DNA from: Mesorhizobium sp. NZP2077 | GTDB taxonomy: Bacteria; Pseudomonadota; Alphaproteobacteria; Rhizobiales; Rhizobiaceae | Length of the DNA stretch: 64,000 nucleotides | NCBI RefSeq assembly: GCF_013170805.1 | Contig: NZ_CP051293.1 | Location: 6,516,001-6,580,000 of the forward strand | Reading direction: 5' to 3' | Shown: positions 9,434-18,107 of the stretch, in pieces | How the letters are laid out: every line of letters starts with the position of its first letter | Numbering within the stretch: position 1 is the stretch's first letter | The notes under the pieces: model-generated | Told to the model about the DNA's origin: nothing | Databases searched by the model: none | The model's input: only the letters and a program-made list of their open reading frames with translations | Translations under genes and position numbers: made by a program

Positions 9434-9634
9434 ATGCCATCGACCGTGATCCGAAACACCCAATACGATCCCGCCACCAGAACCCTCTCCGTCTGGTTCG
9501 TGCCGAGCGGGCATCGCTACGACTATGCGGACGTTGCCCCGGCAACCTATGCGGCTTTCAAGAAGGCTGCCTCGAAAGGCCGCTTCTTCAATGAATTCAT
9601 CCGCGACCATTACAGGTACCGTCGCGTGGCATGA
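9434..9634 (+). CDS. KTSC domain-containing protein
   Basis: This is a 66-residue protein that is almost entirely a KTSC domain: NTQYDPATRTLSVWFVPSG, then YDYADVAPATYAAFKKAASKGRFFNEFIRD. The SKGRFFN motif and beta-rich start are characteristic. Family members are small stand-alone proteins or are fused to nucleic-acid enzymes, and their function is not established. An AGGTG ribosome-like site precedes the start. It converges on the DUF763 gene with 24 bases between the stops. Confidence 0.8.
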   Translation: MPSTVIRNTQYDPATRTLSVWFVPSGHRYDYADVAPATYAAFKKAASKGRFFNEFIRDHYRYRRVA

Positions 9635-9658
9635 TGATGCGGGAGCACGGTCGGCCCG

Positions 9659-10921
9659 TCACGCCTTCTTGTTCAGCTCCGCGGGCGCTTGGTCCGGCGC
9701 CGGTTCCCAGCCAAAGACACTGCGACCGCCAAGCAGATGCGACTGGTCGAATTCGCCGGCGACGATTTCCTTCAGGCTGGGGCCGGTGACGTATCGCTCG
9801 ACTTGCCGCGACTGATCGTCGAGCCGCTTCAACGCACCGATTTCCTCTTCACGGCCAAGCCTGGCCTTTTGCACGGCCGACTTCAGCACGCCGATCGTCT
9901 CGTCATAGACCTTGAGCGGAACCGGAAACGGGTGCCTGTCCTTGCCGCCATGGGCGAGCGAGAAACGGCCCGGATCGGAAAAACGGCACGGCGCGCCATG
10001 CACCACTTCGGCGACGAGGGCCAGTGCACGCACCGTGCGCGCGCCCACGCCGGGAACCAGCAGAAGCTCGGAGAAATCCTCCGGGCCACGCTCCGCGGCC
10101 GCCGCCATGTTTCCGTGCAGGCGACGCATGACGACATCGCTTTCGCGGACGTCATGGTGCGCCGGCATGACCAGATGCGGCAGCAGCGGCTGCTCCGGAG
10201 CCGAAGCGGTATTGGGATGCAAAGCAGCGAATTCCCGCAGGATACGGTCCGGCCCAAGGTCTTGGAGCAGGTCCAACTGTCCCTGGCGCGAGGCCTCGGC
10301 ACGGTGGTCGGTCAGGTTGACGATCTCGCCCTGGTTGGTGCCCTCGATGGCGGCGTGCGGCTGATCGACGAAACTCTTCAGACCTTCGGACAGCCAATGG
10401 TATCGACGCGCCACCTTGCTGTCGCCGTTCATGCCTTGCTGCACCACCACCCAGTCGCCGTCATCGGTGACGATGAAGCCGTGCAGATAGAGGTCGAAGC
10501 CATCCTGAACGGCGGCGCTGTCGACCTTGGCGACAAGCCGGCTGACGGTTGCCAGGCGCGCTCCGTCGAAGCCGATGCGCTCGCCGATGGCGGCCAGCTC
10601 GTGCGGGGTTTTGCGTGAGTGCGCGCCACGGCCGCCGCAGACGTGAATGCCGAGTTCACCCGACAGCGGCGTCAGACCGCGTTTCAAGGCGCCGACGACG
10701 CTGGTCGTGATGCCGGACGAGTGCCAGTCCATGCCCATGACGGCGCCGAAGGACTGGAACCAGAACGGATGCGCCAGCCGCCGCAGCAATTCTTTGCGGC
10801 CATAATGATGGATGATCGCCTCGCACATGACCGCGCCAAGACGCGTCATGCGGTCGCCCAGCCATTTCGGCACGCGCCCGCCGTGAAGTGGAAGATCCGC
10901 ACTGCCCGATCGTTGCGCCAA
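9659..10921 (-). CDS. DUF763 protein with helix-hairpin-helix motif
   Basis: This is a 420-residue DUF763 protein, starting RSGSADLPLHGGRVPKWLGDR, the conserved family opening. Other conserved blocks are HPFWFQSFGAVMGMDWHSSG and GIHVCGGRGAHSRKTPHEL. Near residue 290 the sequence LLLVPGVGARTVRALALVAE looks like a helix-hairpin-helix of DNA-binding proteins, suggesting a nucleic-acid role. The biochemical activity is unknown. The start codon is TTG at 10921, chosen because the family N-terminus begins there. It lies 100 bases downstream of actR on the same strand and next to alkB and KTSC genes. Confidence 0.82.
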   Translation of the reverse strand: MAQRSGSADLPLHGGRVPKWLGDRMTRLGAVMCEAIIHHYGRKELLRRLAHPFWFQSFGAVMGMDWHSSGITTSVVGALKRGLTPLSGELGIHVCGGRGAHSRKTPHELAAIGERIGFDGARLATVSRLVAKVDSAAVQDGFDLYLHGFIVTDDGDWVVVQQGMNGDSKVARRYHWLSEGLKSFVDQPHAAIEGTNQGEIVNLTDHRAEASRQGQLDLLQDLGPDRILREFAALHPNTASAPEQPLLPHLVMPAHHDVRESDVVMRRLHGNMAAAAERGPEDFSELLLVPGVGARTVRALALVAEVVHGAPCRFSDPGRFSLAHGGKDRHPFPVPLKVYDETIGVLKSAVQKARLGREEEIGALKRLDDQSRQVERYVTGPSLKEIVAGEFDQSHLLGGRSVFGWEPAPDQAPAELNKKA

Positions 10922-11021
10922 GTCTGTTGCCTGTTCCGGTGTCTGCCCACACAGATAGGCATCCCAGGCCGTTCAGGAAAGCTTTGAATGTTCCCGCTCG
11001 ACTTGGCGACGGCTGGTCCGG

Positions 11022-11558
11022 CTATCTCACCACACGCTTCTCGAGCTTGCGGGCCAGGGTGCGCCGGTGCAGGCCAAGGCGGCGCGCGGTTTCGGAGATA
11101 TTGAAGCCGGTCTCGACGAGCGTTTCGTGGATGCGCTCCCATTCGAGATTCTTGATCGAGGTGGGACGGCTGCTCAACGAGACCGAGACATCGCCCTCGG
11201 CGCGGCCGAAGGCGGCTTCGATATCATCGGTGTTGGCGGGCTTGGCCAGGTAATGGCACGCGCCAAGCTTGATCGCCTCGACCGCCGTGGCGATGCTGGC
11301 AAAGCCGGTCAGCACGACGATCCTCATCGACGCATCGCGGGCGCTGAGCAGCTTGACGCATTCCAGCCCGGAGCCGCCGGCGCCAAGCTTGAGATCGACG
11401 ACGGCGTATGCCGGAACCGCTGTTTCGAGGGCGCCGAGCAGTTCTTCCCTGCCGTGGCAGACCACGACGTCGTAGTCGCGCTTTTCGAAGGAGCGTTTCA
11501 GCGTCTTCGCGAAGGTGGCGTCGTCCTCGACGATAAACAGGGATCGATCAGGCCTCAT
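11022..11558 (-). CDS. actR: ActR/RegA-type response regulator
   Basis: This is the response regulator of a RegB/RegA (ActS/ActR, PrrB/PrrA) redox two-component system. The receiver domain has the acidic pocket at VEDD (about residues 10-13), the phospho-acceptor Asp55 in YAVVDLKLG, and Lys in YLAKPAN. The C-terminus is the Fis-like helix-turn-helix NISETARRLGLHRRTLARKL, nearly invariant in this family. The start at 11558 is supported by GGAG 6-7 bases upstream; it overlaps the 3' end of actS by 11 bases, indicating translational coupling. In rhizobia ActR controls acid tolerance, respiration and carbon or nitrogen genes. Confidence 0.88.
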   Translation of the reverse strand: MRPDRSLFIVEDDATFAKTLKRSFEKRDYDVVVCHGREELLGALETAVPAYAVVDLKLGAGGSGLECVKLLSARDASMRIVVLTGFASIATAVEAIKLGACHYLAKPANTDDIEAAFGRAEGDVSVSLSSRPTSIKNLEWERIHETLVETGFNISETARRLGLHRRTLARKLEKRVVR

Positions 11559-12897
11559 GATCATCTCCATCGGTCAGTGCCGCCAGCGGCAGCGAGAGCG
11601 TAACACAGGCCCCCTGCTCCATGTCACGCGCCGAAAAGTCGCCTCCCAGCTTTCGAACCACATTCACGACGAGGAAGAGGCCAAGGCCGCCACCCGGCCG
11701 TCCCTTGCTCGACATATAGGGCTGGCCGAGCGCGGCCAGAATACCTTCGTCAAAACCCGGCCCGCGGTCGCGCACGGCAATCACCAGTTTCTCGTCCTGC
11801 CGCTCGGCAGTGACGCCGACCCAATCGGGCGATGCTTCCTGGGCGTTGTCGAACACGTTGAAGATGACCTGCTTCAGCGCCGTGTCGGAGACGATCTGCT
11901 CGTCGGGTTCGAAATCGTTGCTATACTCCAGATTGAGCGGCTGCCGGCTGCCGCGCCATTCCTGGACAAGATCGTCGATGAAATGGCGGATGCTGGTGCG
12001 GATCGTGCCTTCGCCCCGCGCCTGCCCCGAAGACATGAGGATGCCCGACACGATGCTTTTGCAGCGCTCGATCTGCGCCTGCATTTCGGCGACGTCCCCG
12101 GCCAGTTCGCGATTGCGGGTGACGCTGCGCATCTGGCGCCAGTCGGAGAGGATGACGGAGATGGTCGATAGCGGCGTGCCCAGTTCATGCGCGGCGCCGG
12201 AGGCGAGCAGGCCCATGCGCACGATGTGATCCTCCTCGGCCGAGTGCTGGCGCAGATCGGCGAGATAAGCGTCGCGTTCGCGCAGATTGCGGTTGATGCG
12301 CGTCATGAAGATGACGATCAGTCCGGCCGCCAGCACGAAGCAGATGAACATGCCCCTGATATGCAGGGCCAACAGGTCGCTGCCGCCGTGATGCGGGATT
12401 GCGATCGGCTGGAACTGGAAGGTGAGGAAGACGAAGCAGGCGGAAGCAGCGGCCACCAGGCTCCAGGTTGACCAGGGTGTCAGCAGTGCGGCGCCAAGCG
12501 TGATCTGCAGCAGGTAAAGGGACACGAACGGGTTCGAGGCACCGCCGCTCAGGTAAAGTTGGATCGTCAGCGCCGCCATGTCGAAAATCAACGCGACGAA
12601 GAGCTGCGCATTGCTGATCGGGCGCCGGCCGCGCGAAGCAAGCAGACTGAAGATGTTCAACCCGACCAGGAAAAGCACGACGCCGGCCATCTCCGGCAGC
12701 GGCAGCGGGATGTCGAACCAGTATTCCGTTGCCAAAATGGTGAGTACCTGACCGGCCACCGCCAGCCAACGCAGCTGGATGAGCAGGAGCAGGTTTTTCC
12801 TGTTCGCCGCGTCGGTATCCCAAACCGTGCCGCCGTTGCCCGCAAGGGATACCGCGAAGGATTTGTCGTTGCGAAGCGTTTGTGTCGGGACGCTCAT
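11548..12897 (-). CDS. actS: ActS/RegB-type redox sensor histidine kinase
   Basis: The 449-residue membrane kinase has about six N-terminal transmembrane segments (residues 38-200). The quinone-binding motif GGASNPF (118-124) is the RegB signature. The H-box is LASGAAHELGTPLSTI with phospho-His237. Cys279 in QIERCKS lies 42 residues further on, about where RegB has its redox-active cysteine. The ATP-binding domain follows (FDNAQEAS, RDRGPGF, GGLGLFL). Its ATG overlaps the SURF1 stop as ATGA, so it is cotranslated with the cytochrome bo operon, whose oxidase sets the quinone redox state it should sense. Confidence 0.9.
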   Translation of the reverse strand: MSVPTQTLRNDKSFAVSLAGNGGTVWDTDAANRKNLLLLIQLRWLAVAGQVLTILATEYWFDIPLPLPEMAGVVLFLVGLNIFSLLASRGRRPISNAQLFVALIFDMAALTIQLYLSGGASNPFVSLYLLQITLGAALLTPWSTWSLVAAASACFVFLTFQFQPIAIPHHGGSDLLALHIRGMFICFVLAAGLIVIFMTRINRNLRERDAYLADLRQHSAEEDHIVRMGLLASGAAHELGTPLSTISVILSDWRQMRSVTRNRELAGDVAEMQAQIERCKSIVSGILMSSGQARGEGTIRTSIRHFIDDLVQEWRGSRQPLNLEYSNDFEPDEQIVSDTALKQVIFNVFDNAQEASPDWVGVTAERQDEKLVIAVRDRGPGFDEGILAALGQPYMSSKGRPGGGLGLFLVVNVVRKLGGDFSARDMEQGACVTLSLPLAALTDGDDHEA

Positions 12898-13706
12898 CTT
12901 GCCGGTCCTCGCCGCCGGCGGCGACCGATCATCGGCGCGGCCAAGGCTGCGGCGAGCATCGCAGCGAGCGTGAACCAGGTCAAAGCATAGACGAGGTGGC
13001 TGTTGCGGAAGGTCACGACAGTCAGGCCGCCACGCGGCCAGCCGCCGGATGCCTCCGCATCGACGAAATAGGGAGCGACGTCCGTCAGGCCGCGCGCAAT
13101 TGCGATGGCGGCGACGTCGCGCGAATACCAGCGATTGCCCGCGGCATCGTTGTTGCGCAGGAAGCCGCCGCCGGGCTCGCTTATGCGCAACAGCCCGTCA
13201 ATGACGGTCGACGAAGCGAAGCCACCGCTCTCCTGTTCGAATTGTGCCTTGCGCTCCTGGGGAACGAAACCACGATTGACCAGCACGACGAAGCCACGGT
13301 CGGTTCGCATCGGCGTCAGCACCCAATAGCCGCCGCCAAACTCCGTCACCGCCTGCACCAGCGTGTTCTCGCCACCCAGAAACCGTCCGGCCAATCGCAC
13401 ATGGCTGTATTCGTAACCCGCTGCGGTCATGCCGGCCCAGTTCTCCCGGCCGGGCGCATCGGCAACCGGAGCGTGGATGCGCTGGTCGACGCGGGCGATC
13501 AGGTCGAGTTTCCAGACCCGCCTTTCCAGCTGCCATATGCCAAGCCCCAGAAACATCAGCACGCCGAGGAGCCCGAGCAGTGCGAGGAAAAGCCGCGACG
13601 CTGGCGATCTGCCTGCGTCCTTTCGTGGCTCGGCACGCAAGCTGATGTCGGCCTGCGCGATCCGTGCCTCGATAATGGTCCTCCCCGCGCCCGGCGCCGG
13701 GCTCAC
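12894..13706 (-). CDS. SURF1 family cytochrome oxidase assembly protein
   Basis: SURF1 proteins help assemble haem-copper oxidases. This 270-residue protein has an N-terminal membrane helix (LFLALLGLLGVLMFLGLGIWQLERR), with the family hallmark GIWQLERR at its end, a periplasmic domain with VLVNRGFVP and PYFVDAE, and a C-terminal helix around HLVYALTWFTLAAML. The start is inferred to be the GTG at 13706, which overlaps the cyoD stop as GTGA. The stop overlaps actS as ATGA. Its place after cyoD fits assembly of the bo3 oxidase. Confidence 0.85.
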   Translation of the reverse strand: MSPAPGAGRTIIEARIAQADISLRAEPRKDAGRSPASRLFLALLGLLGVLMFLGLGIWQLERRVWKLDLIARVDQRIHAPVADAPGRENWAGMTAAGYEYSHVRLAGRFLGGENTLVQAVTEFGGGYWVLTPMRTDRGFVVLVNRGFVPQERKAQFEQESGGFASSTVIDGLLRISEPGGGFLRNNDAAGNRWYSRDVAAIAIARGLTDVAPYFVDAEASGGWPRGGLTVVTFRNSHLVYALTWFTLAAMLAAALAAPMIGRRRRRGPAR

Positions 13707-14080
13707 GGCATCTCGCGCATGTCGTGCAGCCCCGGCATCATGTTGGCGTTGAGGTGGTACATCACCCAGAGCGAGCCGGACAGCACGATGACGACCAGGA
13801 TCAGCGTGAAGATCAGGGCGAGCATCGACCATCCGCCTTCCGAAGCGGTGTTCATGTGCAGGAAGAAGACCATGTGGACGACGATCTGCACCACGGCGAA
13901 GGCCATGACGACGATGGCCGTGGCCTGCTTGTTGTCAATGACGCCGCTCATGACCAGCCAGAACGGGATGGCGGTCAGGATCACCGACAGGGCGAAGCCG
14001 ATCAGATAGCCCCTGAACGATCCGTGCGCGGCTCCGCCATGCGCGTCGCCGTCACCCTTGGCATGATCATGAGCGCTCAT
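13703..14080 (-). CDS. cyoD: Cytochrome bo3 ubiquinol oxidase subunit IV
   Basis: This 125-residue subunit has a His/Gly-rich hydrophilic N-terminus and three transmembrane helices, including IVVMAFAVVQIVVHMVFFLHM, the conserved CyoD segment. It supports assembly and CuB binding in subunit I. The ATG overlaps the cyoC stop (ATGA), and the stop overlaps the SURF1 GTG, so translation is chained. Confidence 0.92.
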   Translation of the reverse strand: MSAHDHAKGDGDAHGGAAHGSFRGYLIGFALSVILTAIPFWLVMSGVIDNKQATAIVVMAFAVVQIVVHMVFFLHMNTASEGGWSMLALIFTLILVVIVLSGSLWVMYHLNANMMPGLHDMREMP

Positions 14081-14703
14081 CGCAACATCCCCATCAGGTA
14101 GACGAAGGTGAAGACGCCGATCCAGACGACGTCGAGGAAATGCCAGAACATCGAGAGGCACATCAGCCGGCGGCGGTTCGCCTCGGTAAGGCCGAACCGG
14201 GCGACCTGCGTCATCAGCGTCACCAGCCAGACGATGCCGAAGGTGACGTGCAGGCCGTGCGTGCCGACCAGCGTGAAGAATGACGACAGGAAGGCGCTGC
14301 GCTGCGGTGTCGCGCCCTCATGGATCATGTGCGAGAATTCGTAGAGTTCGATCGACAGGAAGGCGAGGCCGAACAAGCCGGTCACGGCAAGCCAGGCTTG
14401 AGTCGCTGCGATGCGGCCCTTGTCCATGGTCAGCATGGCAAAGCCATAGGTGATAGAGGAGAACAGCAGCATGGCGGTGTTGACCGCCACCAGATCGAGG
14501 TCGAACAGGTCCTTCGGCGCCGGCCCCGCCGCGTAGTTGCCGCCGAGCACGCCATAGGCCGCGAACAGCATGGCGAAGATCAGGCAGTCGCTCATCAGAT
14601 AGAGCCAGAAGCCGAGCATGGTGCTGCTGCCTTCGGCGTGCACATGCTCTTCTTCCAGATGGAAGACCGGTTCGGTGCCGGCCGTGGTTGCTATCGAAGC
14701 CAT
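14077..14703 (-). CDS. cyoC: Cytochrome bo3 ubiquinol oxidase subunit III
   Basis: This is a 208-residue subunit III with five predicted membrane helices. Conserved features are LGFWLYLMSDCLIFAMLFA, LLFSSITYGFAM and the C-terminal WHFLDVVWIGVFTFVYLMG. I chose the ATG at 14703 over a TTG two codons upstream because AGGG lies 7 bases before it. It follows cyoB by 9 bases and overlaps cyoD by 4. Confidence 0.93.
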   Translation of the reverse strand: MASIATTAGTEPVFHLEEEHVHAEGSSTMLGFWLYLMSDCLIFAMLFAAYGVLGGNYAAGPAPKDLFDLDLVAVNTAMLLFSSITYGFAMLTMDKGRIAATQAWLAVTGLFGLAFLSIELYEFSHMIHEGATPQRSAFLSSFFTLVGTHGLHVTFGIVWLVTLMTQVARFGLTEANRRRLMCLSMFWHFLDVVWIGVFTFVYLMGMLR

Positions 14704-14712
14704 GCTCAAACC

Positions 14713-16710
14713 CTAGCCCTGAGCGGCGAGGAGCGTCGTCCTCGCCTCCTCCGTCTGCGTGACCTCGGCAGCCGGAATATGGAAGTCTCTGATATAGTTG
14801 AAGGTGTGGCCGATCGCGGTGGCGATGAGGCAGACGAAACTCAGCGCCGCCAGCCACCAGATATACCAGATCAGGCCGAAGCCGAGTGCGACGCTGAAGG
14901 CGGCCAAAATGACGCCGGTGCCGGTATTGCTTGGCATGTGGATCGGCTTGAAGCCGGCGAGCGGCCTGATGTAGCCGGCCTTCTTCATGTCCCACCAGGC
15001 GTCGTTATCGCGCACGACCGGCGTGAAGGCGAAGTTGTAGGCGGGCGGCGGCGAGGACATCGACCATTCCAGCGTGCGCCCGTCCCAGGGATCGCCGGTC
15101 GGATCCGTCAGGGCCTCGCGCTTGCGGATGGAGACGAAGATCTGGACCAGGAAGGCGGCGATGCCGCAGGCGATCAGCACCGCGCCGAAGGCGGCGATGA
15201 CGAACCAGATCTGCAGCGAAGGATCGTCGAAGACGCGCATGCGGCGCGTCACGCCCATCAGGCCGAGGACATAAAGCGGCATGAAGGCGAACCAGAAGCC
15301 GACCACCCAGCACCAGAACGACACCTTGCCCCAGAACGGGTCGAGCTTGAAGCCGAAGGCCTTGGGCCACCAGTAGCCGATGCCGGCGAACAGGCCGAAC
15401 AGCACGCCGCCGATGATCACGTTGTGGAAGTGGGCGATCAGGAAAAGGCTGTTGTGCAGCACGAAGTCCGCCGGCGGCACGGCAAGCAGCACGCCGGTCA
15501 TGCCGCCGACGGTGAAGGTGAGCATGAAGGCCATCGTCCACATCATCGGCAGTTCGAAGCGGATTCGGCCGCGATACATTGTGAACAGCCAGTTGAAGAT
15601 CTTCGCTCCCGTCGGGATCGAGATGATCATCGTGGTGATGCCGAAGAAGGAATTGACGCTGGCACCCGAGCCCATGGTGAAGAAGTGGTGCAGCCAGACC
15701 AGGTACGACAGGATGGTGATGACCACTGTGGCGTAGACCATCGAGGTGTAGCCGAACAGGCGCTTGCCGGAGAAGGTCGAGGTGACTTCGGAAAAGACGC
15801 CGAACAGCGGCAGGATGAGGATGTAGACCTCAGGGTGACCCCATATCCAGATGAGGTTCACATACATCATCGGGTTGCCGCCGAAGTCGTTGGTGAAGAA
15901 GTTGGTGCCGACATAGCGGTCGAGCGCCAGCAGCGAAAGCACCGCCGTCAGCACCGGGAAGGACGCCACGATCAGCACGTTGGTGCAGAGCGACGTCCAG
16001 GTGAAGACGGGCATGCGCATCATCGTCATGCCGGGTGCGCGCATCTTGATGATGGTGCAGATCATGTTGATGCCCGACAGCGTCGTGCCGACACCCGCCA
16101 CCTGCAGCGCCCAGATGTAATAATCGACACCGACGTCGGGACTGTAACCGATGCCGGAGAGCGGTGGATAGGCGAGCCAGCCGGTGCGGGCGAATTCGCC
16201 GACGAACAGCGACGCCATGACCAGGATGGCGCCGCCGACTGTCATCCAGAAGCTGAAATTGTTGAGGAAGGGGAAGGAGACGTCGCGCGCGCCGATCTGC
16301 AGCGGCACGACGAAGTTCATCAGCCCGGTGACGAAGGGCATCGCCACGAAGAAGATCATGATCACGCCGTGCGCGGTGAAGATCTGGTCATAGTGATGCG
16401 AATTGAGGTAGCCCTCGGAACCGTTGAAGGCGATGGCCTGCTGCAGGCGCATCATCATGGCGTCGGAGAAGCCGCGCAGCAGCATGACCAGGCCAAGCAC
16501 CATGTACATGATGCCGATCTTCTTGTGGTCGACGCTGGTGAACCACTCGCGCCAGAGGTAACCCCAGAGCTTGAAATAGGTGATGACGCCGAGAAGGGCG
16601 ATGCCGCCGAGCGCCACTGCGACGAAGGTGGCGACGACGATCGGCTCGTGCAGCGGCAGCGAGTCCCAGGTGAGACGGCCGAAGATGAATTTGGTCAGCG
16701 TATCGGGCAT
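14713..16710 (-). CDS. cyoB: Cytochrome bo3 ubiquinol oxidase subunit I
   Basis: This is the catalytic subunit, which oxidises ubiquinol, reduces O2 to water and pumps protons. The 665-residue protein has about 15 membrane segments. All metal ligands are visible: the low-spin haem His in [10 protein letters not shown], the CuB His and cross-linked Tyr in [14 protein letters not shown], the His pair in [10 protein letters not shown], and the two haem His in IAHFHNV. The quinol-site residues appear in [11 protein letters not shown] and NSHHYDQ. There are no signs of decay. It lies 10 bases after cyoA in the operon. Confidence 0.97.
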   Translation of the reverse strand: MPDTLTKFIFGRLTWDSLPLHEPIVVATFVAVALGGIALLGVITYFKLWGYLWREWFTSVDHKKIGIMYMVLGLVMLLRGFSDAMMMRLQQAIAFNGSEGYLNSHHYDQIFTAHGVIMIFFVAMPFVTGLMNFVVPLQIGARDVSFPFLNNFSFWMTVGGAILVMASLFVGEFARTGWLAYPPLSGIGYSPDVGVDYYIWALQVAGVGTTLSGINMICTIIKMRAPGMTMMRMPVFTWTSLCTNVLIVASFPVLTAVLSLLALDRYVGTNFFTNDFGGNPMMYVNLIWIWGHPEVYILILPLFGVFSEVTSTFSGKRLFGYTSMVYATVVITILSYLVWLHHFFTMGSGASVNSFFGITTMIISIPTGAKIFNWLFTMYRGRIRFELPMMWTMAFMLTFTVGGMTGVLLAVPPADFVLHNSLFLIAHFHNVIIGGVLFGLFAGIGYWWPKAFGFKLDPFWGKVSFWCWVVGFWFAFMPLYVLGLMGVTRRMRVFDDPSLQIWFVIAAFGAVLIACGIAAFLVQIFVSIRKREALTDPTGDPWDGRTLEWSMSSPPPAYNFAFTPVVRDNDAWWDMKKAGYIRPLAGFKPIHMPSNTGTGVILAAFSVALGFGLIWYIWWLAALSFVCLIATAIGHTFNYIRDFHIPAAEVTQTEEARTTLLAAQG

Positions 16711-16720
16711 TGGCTGTCTC

Positions 16721-17899
16721 TCACAATTCGCGCCGCAGCAGGCCGAGCGACGGCGTATCCGCCTCGGCGCGACGGCTCTCGGTCCCGGGCCTCAGCAGCC
16801 CCGCCCCGCGTAGCGGGGAAAGATTCCTGGCCGGCCAATCCCTCGGCGTGGCATTGCTGGCCGCGCGTGCAGCAGCCGCTTCCTCAGCCGTGCAGATGCT
16901 GGCGACATAGGACGGTTCGTTGCCGAACACCGCGCCACGCCGGGCGAGCTTGTCGTATTGCAGCGGCAGCGTGTTGCGGACACCGGCAAGACCGAGGCCG
17001 CCCTTGGCGTCGATCGACATCATCTCGCTCATGCACATCTTGCCGCGCTCGACGCACAGATTGAGGATGGCGCCATAGAGGTCGGGATCGACGGAGGCAT
17101 AGTGGCGGACCGGCTCGTTCTCGCTCGGCTTTTCGAGTTCGAGATAGGTCTCGCGGCTAAGCGTCGCCGACGCGGTCCTCGTCTGCGCCACCCACTGGTC
17201 GAAGGCCTGCTCGGACAGGCCGTGGAAGGCGAAGCGCATGCCGGAAAAGCCGGCGCCGCTGTAATTGGCCGAAAAGCCGACATAGGTGCCCGGCCGGTTT
17301 ATGACGGCGTGCAGCTTCGTCTCCATTGCAGGCATGGCATAGATCTGCCCGGCAAGGGCTGGAATGTAGAAGGAATTCATCACCGCCGACGAGGTGATGC
17401 GGAAGTCGATCGGCTGGTTGGCCGGCGCCGCCAACTCGTTGACCGAGGCGATGCCATAGTCCGGATAAATGAAGAGCCATTTCCAGTCGAGCGCCACGAC
17501 TTCGACCCGCAGCGGCTTGTGCAGCTGTGTGACCGGCTGGCCGGGCTCGATGCGGTCGATCCTTCGGTAGGGGTCGAGCAGATGCGTGCCAAGCCAGGTC
17601 AGCGCGCCAAGGCATATGATGATGAGCAGGGGCGCTGCCCAGATCACCAACTCCAGTTTCGTAGAATGATCCCAGTCCGGCGCGTAGGTAGCCGACGCGT
17701 TGGAATGCCGGTAGCGCCAGGCGAAAAAGACGGTCAGCGCCATGACCGGCACGATGATGATCAGCATCAGCAGGGTCGAGACGACCAGCAGGTCGCGCTG
17801 CTGGGCCGCGACATCGCCTGCTGGCGCAAGCACGACCAGATCGCAGCCGCTGAGCAGCCCGGCCAGGGGAAACAGAAGCAAGGCTCCAAATCGTTTCAT
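16721..17899 (-). CDS. cyoA: Cytochrome bo3 ubiquinol oxidase subunit II
   Basis: This is a 392-residue lipoprotein subunit II. The N-terminus [19 protein letters not shown] is a lipoprotein signal with the lipobox LLSGC. Two membrane helices follow, then a cupredoxin-like periplasmic domain ([24 protein letters not shown]) that lacks CuA ligands, as expected for a quinol oxidase. The C-terminal COX aromatic-rich part is followed by an Ala/Arg-rich tail longer than in E. coli. The ATG at 17899 was preferred to a TTG one codon upstream. It is the first gene of the cyo-SURF1-actSR unit. Confidence 0.94.
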   Translation of the reverse strand: MKRFGALLLFPLAGLLSGCDLVVLAPAGDVAAQQRDLLVVSTLLMLIIIVPVMALTVFFAWRYRHSNASATYAPDWDHSTKLELVIWAAPLLIIICLGALTWLGTHLLDPYRRIDRIEPGQPVTQLHKPLRVEVVALDWKWLFIYPDYGIASVNELAAPANQPIDFRITSSAVMNSFYIPALAGQIYAMPAMETKLHAVINRPGTYVGFSANYSGAGFSGMRFAFHGLSEQAFDQWVAQTRTASATLSRETYLELEKPSENEPVRHYASVDPDLYGAILNLCVERGKMCMSEMMSIDAKGGLGLAGVRNTLPLQYDKLARRGAVFGNEPSYVASICTAEEAAAARAASNATPRDWPARNLSPLRGAGLLRPGTESRRAEADTPSLGLLRREL

Positions 17900-17982
17900 C
17901 AAACGCTGCCCTCGATGGACCGCCGCAACCGTTCATGTTGCAGTGCGGTATCAAGGGCTACTGCTCGCGGCGGCGCGGCAAC

Positions 17983-18001
17983 ATTGGACAATTTGTCCAA
18001 T
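17983..18001. promoter_or_regulatory. Palindromic operator candidate between cyoA and MFS gene
   Basis: ATTGGACAA and TTGTCCAAT are perfect 9-bp arms around a single T, lying in the 208-base divergent region. Two smaller palindromes follow: TGTGCA-G-TGCACA at 18027-18039 and GGGGA-A-TCCCC at 18051-18061. The 19-base element has the form of a dimeric regulator site. The regulator is not identified. Confidence 0.55.
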
Positions 18002-18107
18002 GCCCAGCCGGCATGGCTTGGCGCAGTGTGCAGTGCACAATGGAACCCTTGGGGAATCCCCAGAATTGGGTCTCGGGACTTCATTCCACGCGGTGGCGAC
18101 GGATAAG

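Noticed and set aside
14320..17064. A 914-codon open frame on the plus strand opposite the cyo genes
   Set aside because: It is antisense to clearly conserved cyoABC, is His/Asp/Glu/Arg-rich low-complexity protein with no family likeness, and results from high third-position GC.
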